Positions 19,838-27,855 of a stretch of 48,112 bases of DNA are shown piece by piece. The DNA is from Bryobacterales bacterium (lineage in GTDB: Bacteria; Acidobacteriota; Terriglobia; Bryobacterales; UBA6623). The notes under the pieces are model-generated. The model had not been told where the DNA came from. It saw only the letters and a list, made by a program, of their open reading frames with translations, and did no database searches. Position 1 is the stretch's first letter. The number at the start of each line of letters is the position of its first letter. Position numbers and translations under genes: made by a program. The stretch covers positions 1 to 48,112 of the forward strand of contig JAJDTX010000146.1 of the NCBI GenBank assembly GCA_022826925.1, read 5' to 3'.

Positions 19838-21022
19838 TCACTCCGCTGCGTCGTCGCTGCTCTCGACGGGCTCTCCGTCGGGCATGGCCGTGGGCCCGTG
19901 AAAGTAGCCCACGCGGTGCCGCAGGCGCAGCTTCTCATAGGGAACGGTGACCTCGATGCGGTGATAGATGCCGCGCTCGTTGAGGTTGTTGGGCCGGTAG
20001 CTCAGCCGGTACTGGCTGCGGATATCCTCGCCGATCTTGATGATGGACTCTTGGACGCCGCTGGTGGTGCGCGGGCTGTAGGCGCGGCCGCCGGTTCCCT
20101 TCGACAGCACCTCCAGCGGATTGTCGAAGATCAGGTTCTTCACGCCCCGGACCAGGTCGATGATGATCGGGATCATGTTCGGTGTCACGGAGTACGTGGC
20201 TTGTTGCTGCGCGGTCGGCGTGTTCGGAGTGCCGGGCATGGTCGGCCGCACGACGATTCCGGCGGGGATGGTCGGCGCCCGGACTTCGGGCTTGCGGCGC
20301 AGGCGCGCCGACAGCGTCGACAGGCGCACGGGGTAGATCGCGATGTTGTACAGCTGCGCGGTGCGCAGGCTCTCGCCCAAGCCGATCCGGCTGCCGTTGT
20401 TCTGGGACTCCGAGATCACCACGATGATCTTGTGATGGCTTTCCGGGCGCTTGAGGAGCATGCGGATCGCGCTGTACATGGCGTCGGCCAAGGCAACCGC
20501 AGACGTGCCGATGCGCATCCCCTTCAGTCCCGCGTCGAGCTTCTTGGTGTCGTTGGTGAAGTCCACCAGCAGCTTGATGCGGCTGTCGAACGTCATCAGC
20601 GCCGCTTCGCCGTGTTCGCCGAGCACGAGTTCGGTGAACAGGTAGGCGGTCTTGCGGATATCGCCCAAGATGCCCTCGACGCGGTCGCTCGTTTGCACGC
20701 AGATCACCATCGAGATCGGCAGGAAGCTCACGTCGAAGCCCACCACTTCTTGCTCGACGTCGTTGTCGAAGACGTTGAAGTCCTCCTTGATCATGTCGTG
20801 GATGTACTCGCCCTTCGGGCTGCGGACGGTGACGGGAACAGTCACTTCGTCGATTTCTTCCAAGAAGATCGCGGGCTGGTCCGACTCGAACAGGGTCTCG
20901 GGATCGAACAGGTCTGCGCCGTCCTGGGCGGCGAGCGCCCCGGCGGCCAGCGCGGCTGCCGCGGCGAGAATGCATGGTCTGGGCAGGGCGCGGTGCATGG
21001 TTCGCTGCGACAAAGCCTCCAT
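19838..21022 (-). CDS. VWFA-related secreted protein (acidobacterial type)
   Basis: The 394-residue protein has a signal peptide (CILAAAAALAAGALAAQDG), a short beta domain (VTVPVTVRSPKGEYIHDMIKEDFNVFDNDVEQ) and a von Willebrand A-like domain from about residue 100 to 320. This arrangement is the acidobacterial 'VWFA-related domain' family. The metal-ion-dependent adhesion site is degenerate: where DxSxS is expected the text is VICVQTSD. A Pro/Thr/Ala-rich insert with APTIPAGIVVRPTMPGTP lies at about 265-290. The start is uncertain: ATG 21022 is 16 bases after the moaC stop, and ATG 20998 gives a shorter, tidier signal peptide. It follows moeA and moaC on the same strand, but no role in molybdopterin synthesis is implied. 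Confidence 0.75.
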   Translation of the reverse strand: MEALSQRTMHRALPRPCILAAAAALAAGALAAQDGADLFDPETLFESDQPAIFLEEIDEVTVPVTVRSPKGEYIHDMIKEDFNVFDNDVEQEVVGFDVSFLPISMVICVQTSDRVEGILGDIRKTAYLFTELVLGEHGEAALMTFDSRIKLLVDFTNDTKKLDAGLKGMRIGTSAVALADAMYSAIRMLLKRPESHHKIIVVISESQNNGSRIGLGESLRTAQLYNIAIYPVRLSTLSARLRRKPEVRAPTIPAGIVVRPTMPGTPNTPTAQQQATYSVTPNMIPIIIDLVRGVKNLIFDNPLEVLSKGTGGRAYSPRTTSGVQESIIKIGEDIRSQYRLSYRPNNLNERGIYHRIEVTVPYEKLRLRHRVGYFHGPTAMPDGEPVESSDDAAE

Positions 21023-21038
21023 TCCTAAGCTTCGCCCA

Positions 21039-21533
21039 TCAAAGGTCGGCGCTGTCGGGCCCCGAACCGCTGTCGCGGCGGAAGGTGCCGCTCTTGCCGC
21101 CGGTTTTCTCGAGCAAGTGAATGTCGCGAATCTCAATGCCTTTGTCGAGCGCCTTGCACATGTCATAGACGGTCAAGGCGGCCACCGTAGCCGCCGACAT
21201 CGCTTCCATCTCGACTCCGGTTCGAGCGAAGGTTGCCGCAGTGGCAGTGATCGCGACGCCGCCCTCCTGCACCTCGACCGCGACATCGGCATGTGTCAAT
21301 GGCAGGGGGTGGCATAGCGGGATCAGGTCAGCGGTCTTCTTTGCCGCTTGGATCCCGGCAATGCGGGCGATTTCCAAGGGATCGCCCTTGGGGTTGCGGG
21401 GCAATTCGTTCAGCACCGCCGGTGCCAGGCGGACGAATGCGCGAGCCTTGGCGGAGCGCTGCGTCGCTGGCTTGGCGCCCACGTCGACCATCGAGGCCGA
21501 ACCCGCGTCATCGAAGTGAGACAGTCTGCTCAT
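21039..21533 (-). CDS. moaC: Cyclic pyranopterin monophosphate synthase accessory protein MoaC
   Basis: The 164-residue protein converts the MoaA product to cyclic pyranopterin monophosphate in molybdenum cofactor synthesis. Family blocks are complete: LSHFDDAGSASMVDVGAKPAT near the N-terminus, AAKKTADLIPLCHPLPLTH around residue 70-90 and GVEMEAMSAATVAALTVYDMCKALDKG near 120-145, followed by the KSGTFRR tail. The start ATG at 21533 overlaps the moeA stop as ATGA, so the two genes are translationally coupled. The length is standard (about 160). moaA, moaB and moaE are not in the window. Confidence 0.96.
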   Translation of the reverse strand: MSRLSHFDDAGSASMVDVGAKPATQRSAKARAFVRLAPAVLNELPRNPKGDPLEIARIAGIQAAKKTADLIPLCHPLPLTHADVAVEVQEGGVAITATAATFARTGVEMEAMSAATVAALTVYDMCKALDKGIEIRDIHLLEKTGGKSGTFRRDSGSGPDSADL

Positions 21534-22738
21534 AGGGGCATCACGCTGATCAGATCGCCCGCTGCCCATTCCGCGCGATGGTCGGAGGCGACCATGAGGC
21601 AGTCCGCCCGGGCGAATGCTGTGACGTCGCCGGATCCTTGGCCGCGGTCGGCGCGCACGCGAGTCTCTCCGAACTCCCCCTCGAGGCGCGCTCCCAGGAA
21701 GCGGGTCAGGACGGGCTTGTGCCGGAAGGCCTCCGCTAGCGGCACCTGCTGGAACCGCAGGGGCGAGCTTGGGGCTCCGCCGGCCAGGTCGACCGCGATC
21801 GAAGCGAACACCTCGAAGGTGACCATCGTCGAGAGCGGGTTTCCGGGCAGGCCGAACACGAGCGCGTCCCTGCAGCGCCCGAACACGAGAGGCTTGCCGG
21901 GCTGGATCCTCACCGAGGTAAAGAACAGCTCCGTGTCGAGGTCGGTGAGCACTTCCTCCACCAAGTCGTGCTTGCCCTTCGACACGCCGCCCGACAGCAA
22001 CAGGACGTCGCTGGCCAATCCCTCCGCGATGCGCTGGCGGGTGTCCTCGAGAGTGTCCTTCGCGATTGGCAGGATGCGCGGCACGCCTCCCCTGCGACGC
22101 ACCTGGGCCGCCAGCGAGTGGGCGTTGGAATTGCGGATCTGGTAGCTCTGCGGGCGAGAGCCGATCGGCAGCACTTCATCGCCCGTGGACAGGATTGCCA
22201 CGCTGGGCTGGCGGTACACCGGCACGTCCGCGCAACCAACTGTCCCGAGCTGTGCCACGCTTGGATACCCGATCTTGGTGCCTGCCCGCAGCACGCGCTG
22301 GCCTCGCTTGGCCTCCGAGCCGGCAGGGATCAAATTGCGCCCCGCCGGGACCGAGTCGGCAAGCGTCACCGACGAGCCATCCCGCCGGGAGTACTCCACC
22401 ATGACCACGGCGTCGGCGTTGTCGGGCCCGGGGGCCCCGGTCATGATCTCGACGGTCTGGCCCGGCTCGAGCGCGAAGTGCGAGGGCTCGCCGGCCCGGG
22501 TCTCGCCGATCAGTTCAAGCGTTGTCGGCACGCTGGCAACATCGGACGCGATGACGGCGTACCCGTCCCGCGCCGAGCGGTTGAACGGCGGATAGTCGCG
22601 GTCGGCGCAGATATCGCGCGCCAAGATCCTGCCCGTGGCGGCATCCAGCGGCACGGACTCGGCCGTGAGTTGGCCAACGGTTTCCCGCGTGCGCTCGGAG
22701 ACGATCGCACGGGCTTCCTCGAAGCGAAGCGGGTCCAT
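21530..22738 (-). CDS. moeA: Molybdopterin molybdenumtransferase MoeA
   Basis: The 402-residue enzyme inserts molybdate into adenylylated molybdopterin. The N-terminal region contains NRSARDGYAV, IMTGAPGPDNADAVVMVEY and SEAKRGQRVL. The MoCF-fold domain shows VAILSTGDEVLPIG, IRNSNAHSLAAQVRRRGG, LLSGGVSKGKHDLV and FGLPGNPLSTMVTFE, followed by the C-terminal beta barrel. The start ATG 22738 (MDPLRFEEA) gives the family length; upstream in-frame sequence is low-complexity and rejected. moaC overlaps its stop. The order moeA-moaC points to a molybdoenzyme elsewhere in the genome. Confidence 0.95.
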   Translation of the reverse strand: MDPLRFEEARAIVSERTRETVGQLTAESVPLDAATGRILARDICADRDYPPFNRSARDGYAVIASDVASVPTTLELIGETRAGEPSHFALEPGQTVEIMTGAPGPDNADAVVMVEYSRRDGSSVTLADSVPAGRNLIPAGSEAKRGQRVLRAGTKIGYPSVAQLGTVGCADVPVYRQPSVAILSTGDEVLPIGSRPQSYQIRNSNAHSLAAQVRRRGGVPRILPIAKDTLEDTRQRIAEGLASDVLLLSGGVSKGKHDLVEEVLTDLDTELFFTSVRIQPGKPLVFGRCRDALVFGLPGNPLSTMVTFEVFASIAVDLAGGAPSSPLRFQQVPLAEAFRHKPVLTRFLGARLEGEFGETRVRADRGQGSGDVTAFARADCLMVASDHRAEWAAGDLISVMPL

Positions 22739-22998
22739 TGAAGAAGCGGTGCGCCACTCCGACGGATGCGACGCACATTGAGAGTTTCGCACAAATCCCC
22801 TCGGAGGGTTTCGCGCCCAGCGTCTCAACCCGTGGGTCTGCAGGCGCACCGCGGGCTGGGTCGGTCGGGGCAACCGTCGGCAGTTGCGAGACTGCCGGAG
22901 ACCTTGAGGGGGGCCCAGCGATATCGCTTACACTTGATTTGCTTCTGAAGCGGATGCAATCGCAATAAGCCGATGCAAATCTGGCCTAAGACGATCCG

Positions 22999-23859
22999 AT
23001 GACGACTCGCCTGTTCCGGCCGGAGGGCCTGCCAGACTTTCGAGATCCACCCTTGGTGGAGACAGTCCTGTCGCTTCAGTTTCAACCGGTAGAAGAGTTC
23101 AGCCTGGCTCATGTCGGCCTGCTGTGGCATAAGTTCCGCCACACGTTCCCGCTGGTCGAAGAGCGCACGCCGCTAAACGCTGTACGGGAGAGCTTCGAAG
23201 TGCCGTCGCCACGGCGCGAGGAAGTGACGACCGAGTCAAAGCCGCCGTCGCCGCGCGTATGCTTCTTGAACGAATCGAAGACGGAACTCATTCAAATTCA
23301 GGCAGACAGGCTCATTCACAATTGGCGCAAGACAGGGGAAATCTCGACGCCCTATCCCCGCTATGAGCGCATCCGCACGAACTTTCGGCATGAGGTATGG
23401 GAGTTCCAAGAGTTCCTGACCGACGAGAAGCTTGGCAAGCTTGCGATCGACCAATGCGAAATCACCTACATCAACCACATCGAGCCCTGTGAAGCATGGC
23501 ACGGGCACGGACAAATTGAAGGGGTGCTTCGAACCTGGACCCCGCAACGACGCTCTTTTTTGCCCGAATCAGAAGATGCGAGCATCCAGCAGAGATTCGT
23601 GATCCGGGATGAGTCCAATAGCCCGTTGGGAAGACTCCACGTTTCCCTGACGCCAGCGTGGAAGGAGGACGGTCAATCGCCGATTCTCATTCTGACCCTA
23701 ACCGTGCGTGGCTCCCCCCTCGAGAAGGGGATCAATGGGGCCTTCGACTTCTTTGACCTGGGAAGAGAGTGGATCGTAAAGGGCTTCTTGGATCTGACGA
23801 CAACGGACATGCATCGAGCCTGGGGAAGCACTGATGTCGGAAGCCTTGCTGCCGAGTGA
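22999..23859 (+). CDS. TIGR04255-family protein, function unknown
   Basis: The 286-residue product resembles the 'sporadically distributed' TIGR04255 family: it opens with a PPLVETVLSLQFQP block, has an LWHKFRHTFPLVEERTPL segment and the mid-protein LIQIQADRLIHNWRK...YPRYERI, all typical of that family. It has no signal peptide, no membrane span and no catalytic motif that I can name. The coding sequence is visibly more AT-rich than its neighbours, and the gene stands alone between moeA (divergent) and a DUF3500 gene, with 260 and 158 bases of non-coding DNA around it. These facts suggest acquired DNA. Members often lie in mobile or defence contexts, but the role is unproven. Confidence 0.7.
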   Translation: MTTRLFRPEGLPDFRDPPLVETVLSLQFQPVEEFSLAHVGLLWHKFRHTFPLVEERTPLNAVRESFEVPSPRREEVTTESKPPSPRVCFLNESKTELIQIQADRLIHNWRKTGEISTPYPRYERIRTNFRHEVWEFQEFLTDEKLGKLAIDQCEITYINHIEPCEAWHGHGQIEGVLRTWTPQRRSFLPESEDASIQQRFVIRDESNSPLGRLHVSLTPAWKEDGQSPILILTLTVRGSPLEKGINGAFDFFDLGREWIVKGFLDLTTTDMHRAWGSTDVGSLAAE

Positions 23860-24017
23860 GCGGTAGCACGGTCCGCCCGAGCCGCCGATTCTCTGGACGA
23901 GATTGTCGGCGCCTCGCCGTGCCTCGACCCCTGGTCGTCGTTCGATCCGGAGTGCCGATCGCGCGTACGCTGCGGCATCCGCCGTACTTGATCGCGCAGC
24001 CGCCGCAGCCTGTTGGC

Positions 24018-25151
24018 TCAGTCCGCAGCCACTGTCTCAACGGCGTGGCCATCGCCCCTGTAGTGCGCGGCTAGCACGTCGTATCCAAAGTCCCCTTCGA
24101 ATTCGCGCCAGACCGCGTGACTGTGATTGCTTTGGTTCTGGGTGTTGGCGAATTCAATCAGGAAGGTGGGCGACTGGATGCGGTAGTAGTTGCCCGCCAG
24201 ATGCCGGTTCTCGGTGGTCCTGCTGCCGATCTCGATCGGCTTGGCGGCCGGTCGGTCGATGTCCCCCGCCCAGCCGAAGAAGAGCTCTCCCCTGGGCGTC
24301 TGCGCGGCTGCCTTCATGCGCTGGGCTGCGACCTCCGGCGGCATCGTGGCGGCATACTCCTCGATCAGGGCGAGCAGGTCTTGATACTGGCCCTCGCTTA
24401 GGTCCGACGCGGCAACGCCCCGCGGCTCCCCGTCCAGCTTGGCGCGCTTGTCAGCCATCGTCACGATGTCGTAGGGAGCCTGCTTGTCGAAGATCGCGCG
24501 CTTGCGCTGAGCTGCATCCAGCGATACCAGCAGCGCCCGAGCCATGTCTTCTTCGCGCTCGAGGGCTCGCATGCCCTTGTGCAGTCCCTGCGGAACCTCG
24601 TGAGGGTTGGCCCCGAGGAACGTGGGGCTCGACGCCACCAGCTTGCCGTCCCGGATGAAGTAGTGCAGCGAGACGTGGTGGCCCTCCACACGCCAGCCCC
24701 AGTCGCCCTTCATGCCCGGCTCGCCGAAGAACGTGAAATGGAAGCGCTCGGTGTCACGGTAGCCGGTGTTGTCGTCCTCGATCACGCGGACGATCTCCTC
24801 CAGCGCCATCACGTTCATGGTCTTGACGAATCCCGCGCGGCCCAGCCCGGTGCTGAGCAGGCCGTAGGCGAGATGGCGCTGCTTCGGGTCCATGTCCTTG
24901 AACGTGATCCCGTTGCGCACGTAGCCGTACTCGTCCGCGAAGCCGGTTTCGGGGAAGTAGTGCCAGTTGGTGCGCTCCTCGGCGTCCATGGCAAACACCG
25001 TCCCCATGCGCTGCATGCGGTCGAGGGACTCAAGAAAGCGATTGGCCGCGTCGGCCATCAGCGCCTCGGTCTTCGCCGACTCGTAGCCAGTCAAGACGCA
25101 CAGCGCAAACAGCGCCACGAGCACGGCGCGGACGACACCTTGTCGGATCAT
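24018..25151 (-). CDS. DUF3500 secreted protein
   Basis: The 377-residue protein has a signal peptide (MIRQGVVRAVLVALFALCVL) and matches DUF3500: WHYFPETGFADEYGYVRNGIT, FKDMDPKQRHLAYGLLSTGL, the block FFGEPGMKGDWGWRVEGHHVSLHY and SPTFLGANPHEV, followed by an EE-containing helix REEDMARALLVSL. The clustered His and Trp in WGWRVEGHHVSLHYF may bind metal or substrate, but the reaction is unknown. The start ATG 25151 has a strong GGAGGAAA ribosome binding site 3-5 bases upstream. It lies 66 bases downstream of a Tat-exported Gfo/Idh/MocA gene on the same strand and is probably co-transcribed with it. Confidence 0.85.
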   Translation of the reverse strand: MIRQGVVRAVLVALFALCVLTGYESAKTEALMADAANRFLESLDRMQRMGTVFAMDAEERTNWHYFPETGFADEYGYVRNGITFKDMDPKQRHLAYGLLSTGLGRAGFVKTMNVMALEEIVRVIEDDNTGYRDTERFHFTFFGEPGMKGDWGWRVEGHHVSLHYFIRDGKLVASSPTFLGANPHEVPQGLHKGMRALEREEDMARALLVSLDAAQRKRAIFDKQAPYDIVTMADKRAKLDGEPRGVAASDLSEGQYQDLLALIEEYAATMPPEVAAQRMKAAAQTPRGELFFGWAGDIDRPAAKPIEIGSRTTENRHLAGNYYRIQSPTFLIEFANTQNQSNHSHAVWREFEGDFGYDVLAAHYRGDGHAVETVAAD

Positions 25152-25217
25152 TGCTTTCCTCCAGGGCCCGGTCTGGCCACGCCTGGGATTATACGACGCG
25201 CCCCGCGCGGCAGCGAG

Positions 25218-26345
25218 CTACGCGTTCATCATCTGGTCCCACGTGACCTCGGCCCGGTGCGCGATCGCCATCTCGCCCAAAAGGGCTGTCAGCGTGCTCT
25301 CCGCGCCCCTCACGCCTGTGTTCGCGGGCTTGTTTTCGAGGATGCGCGCGAAGAACTCCTCCAAGGCGTCGATGGTGATGTCGTGCGGGGACTTCTCTTC
25401 GACCACGTCGTTGCGCCCCCTGTGAAACCGCCAGTAGCCCCGGGCGGTCTCTACCACGCCGTCTTGGCAGAAATAGCGCTCGTAGACCTCCCGGTAGAAC
25501 GGAGGGCACATGTATGCGCCGGCCAGGTTGGCCTGGATGTTGCCGGGATAGTCGAACGTGACGTTGAGGTGGTCGAGCAGGTCGCCATACTTCATCACGG
25601 CGCGTCCCCCCGTGCCGATGGCCTTGACAGGGCGTGCTCCGACGAACCAGTTCATCGCGTCGATGTTGTGGCAGAACGTCTCGGTGATGATCTCGCCGAA
25701 GGTGTCGCGCCAGCGCTTCCACTGAGCCAGCCTGTCCGCCGGGTCGGTCGGCTTCGGGCGGACTGGCTCCTTGCCGGTCATGCCGCTCTTGAGGAAATGC
25801 GAGTGCACTAGGTTGATCTTGCCGATCTGGCCCGAGTCGATCAGCTTCTTCGCCGCGTGGTACACGTCGCCGTGGCGCTGCTGGAAGCCGAACGTGATGT
25901 TGAGGTGGCGCGGGGCCGCATCGGCCAGGCGCATCACCCGCTTGGCGCCTTCGACGTCCGCCGCAGCAGGCTTCTCGATGTAGATGTGCTTGCCCGCTTC
26001 GATCGCGGCCTCGAAGTGGTCCGGATGCATGTACACCGGGGTCGCGATGATGACAGCGTCGACGTCGCTGGCGAGCACCTCGTTGAGATCCTCGTGCAAG
26101 CGCACGCCGTCCAGAGACACCCGTTCTTTCGCTCGCTCGATGGAGGCGTCGGAGATCTCGGCGACCGAGACCAGCCGTGCCTGCGGCAGGCCCGCGATGT
26201 GGCGGGCATGGCTGCTGCCCCTGCCGCCGAGTCCGATGATCCCGACCGAGACTGCGGAGTTCGCCGCGCTGGTGGAGGCCGCGGACAGAGGCACGACCGC
26301 GGCGGTGCGGATCAGGCCGCGCCGTGTAAGCGAGGTTGCTGGCAT
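25218..26345 (-). CDS. Tat-exported Gfo/Idh/MocA-family oxidoreductase
   Basis: The 375-residue protein begins with a twin-arginine signal (TRRGLIRTAAVVPLSAAS), then a Rossmann fold with VGIIGLGGRGSSHARHI and the family block IYIEKPAAADVEGAKRVM containing the conserved EKP lysine. The C-terminal alpha/beta domain has DTFGEIITETFCHNIDAMNW with a candidate catalytic His, and ends in the EFF...ENKPANTGV helix. Export of a folded NAD(P)-binding enzyme by Tat suggests a tightly held cofactor, as in glucose-fructose oxidoreductase. The substrate is unknown, probably a sugar or cyclitol. ATG 26345 was chosen because the Tat motif follows directly. A DUF3500 gene follows in the same direction. Confidence 0.87.
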   Translation of the reverse strand: MPATSLTRRGLIRTAAVVPLSAASTSAANSAVSVGIIGLGGRGSSHARHIAGLPQARLVSVAEISDASIERAKERVSLDGVRLHEDLNEVLASDVDAVIIATPVYMHPDHFEAAIEAGKHIYIEKPAAADVEGAKRVMRLADAAPRHLNITFGFQQRHGDVYHAAKKLIDSGQIGKINLVHSHFLKSGMTGKEPVRPKPTDPADRLAQWKRWRDTFGEIITETFCHNIDAMNWFVGARPVKAIGTGGRAVMKYGDLLDHLNVTFDYPGNIQANLAGAYMCPPFYREVYERYFCQDGVVETARGYWRFHRGRNDVVEEKSPHDITIDALEEFFARILENKPANTGVRGAESTLTALLGEMAIAHRAEVTWDQMMNA

Positions 26346-26535
26346 GAGTTGGTAGCACCCAGAGTATAGTCCCGCTCCGTGGCGCGCGTCGAGCTGGCAT
26401 GACCTCCGCGGAGCGTTGCAAGTGCAGGTGGCGATGCCCCGCGGGTCAGTGCCCCAGCGGGTCCCGCGGGCTGCCGGTCCGGGTTTGTTATTCTGGGAAC
26501 CGTTGCGTCCCCACGGGGCGGCCTGGGAGAGGGCT

Positions 26536-27855
26536 TTGGACGAGGGCAAGCTCAGCATTACGGACTCTCGCACAGGAAGCGAGTACGAGCTCCCTATCTC
26601 CGACGCGTCCGTTAGGGCGATCGAACTGCGCCAGATCCGCCAGGACCCTGGCGAGTTCGGCATGCTGAGCTACGATCCCGGCTTCACAAATACCGCCGCC
26701 TGCACCAGTCGGATCGCCTACATTGACGGCGCCAAGGGAATCCTGCGGTATCGCGGCTACCCGATCGAAAAGCTGGCCGAGAACTGCACCTACACCGAGG
26801 TGGCCTACCTCTTGCTCAACGGAGACCTGCCCACGCGCCACGAGTTGGAAGCGTGGGACACGGAGCTGATGGAGCATTCCCGCGTCCATGAGAACGTCAA
26901 GAAGTTCATGGACGGATTCCTTTACGACGCCCATCCGATGGGCGTCTTGGTCAGCACCGTGGCAGCGCTGTCAACGTTCTATCCGGACGCCAAGCAGATC
27001 GAAAGCCGGAGCAACCGGTACCGCCAGCAGCTGCGCTTGGTGGCCAAGATGCCAACGGTGGCCGCTTATGTCTACCGCAAGAGCCAGGGCTATGCCTATC
27101 CGGATCCCGACTTGGGGCTGAGCTATACCGAGAACTTTATCCACATGCTGTGGACCGGCACCCGCCGCCAGACCAATGAGCGCAACCTGAAGGTTCTGGC
27201 GCGGGCTCTGGATACCTTGTTCATCCTGCACGCCGAGCACGAGCAGAACTGTTCCACCTCGACCATGCGCCAGGTGGCCAGCGCCGACGCGGATCCCTTC
27301 GTGGGAGTGGCAGCGGCCGCTTCGGCGCTCTACGGCCCGCTGCACGGCGGTGCCAATGAGGCCGTGCTGGCGATGCTCGACGAGATCGGCAGCGCCTCTG
27401 CGATCCCGGAATTCATGCGCCAGGTCAAGGCCGGCGAGCGGCGCCTGATGGGATTCGGCCACCGCGTCTACAAGAACTATGACCCGCGTGCCCGCATCTT
27501 GCAGAGCATTGCCGCGGAAGTGTTCGAGATCACCGGCAAGAATCCCAAGATCGATCTTGCGACAGAACTCGAGCGGATCGCTCTCGAGGACGACTACTTC
27601 GTCAAGCGGCGGCTCTACCCGAACGTCGACTTTTACTCGGGCATCATCTATCAGGCGATGGGCTTCCCGATCGAGATGTTCACGGTCCTGTTCGCGCTCG
27701 GGCGGGTGGCCGGATGGCTGGCCCACTGGGAAGAACTGATGTCGGATCCCGAAAAGCGCATCGCACGCCCACGCCAGATCTATGCCGGGCCTGACGAGCA
27801 GGAATTCCTGCCGCTCGACGAGCGCCTGAGCAAGGCGCGCGCCGAAGTCACCTAG
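26536..27855 (+). CDS. gltA: Citrate synthase
   Basis: The 439-residue enzyme condenses oxaloacetate and acetyl-CoA at entry to the TCA cycle. Active-site residues are readable: H270 in YGPLHGGANE, H309 in GFGHRVYKNYDPRA and D365 in PNVDFYSG. The N-terminus has the beta-rich SITDSRTGSEYELPI found in the larger (type I-like) citrate synthases, followed by DPGFTNTAACTSRIAYIDG and LRYRGYPIEKLAE. I chose TTG 26536 because GGGAGAGG lies just upstream and the family N-terminus (DEGKLSITD) starts there; an in-frame ATG at 26416 would add 40 unrelated residues. The stop overlaps by 4 bases with the stop of the convergent gene. Confidence 0.93.
   Translation: MDEGKLSITDSRTGSEYELPISDASVRAIELRQIRQDPGEFGMLSYDPGFTNTAACTSRIAYIDGAKGILRYRGYPIEKLAENCTYTEVAYLLLNGDLPTRHELEAWDTELMEHSRVHENVKKFMDGFLYDAHPMGVLVSTVAALSTFYPDAKQIESRSNRYRQQLRLVAKMPTVAAYVYRKSQGYAYPDPDLGLSYTENFIHMLWTGTRRQTNERNLKVLARALDTLFILHAEHEQNCSTSTMRQVASADADPFVGVAAAASALYGPLHGGANEAVLAMLDEIGSASAIPEFMRQVKAGERRLMGFGHRVYKNYDPRARILQSIAAEVFEITGKNPKIDLATELERIALEDDYFVKRRLYPNVDFYSGIIYQAMGFPIEMFTVLFALGRVAGWLAHWEELMSDPEKRIARPRQIYAGPDEQEFLPLDERLSKARAEVT

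Noticed and set aside
26416..26535. Upstream ATG for citrate synthase
   Set aside because: The 40 extra residues are unlike any citrate synthase N-terminus, and TTG 26536 has a good ribosome binding site.
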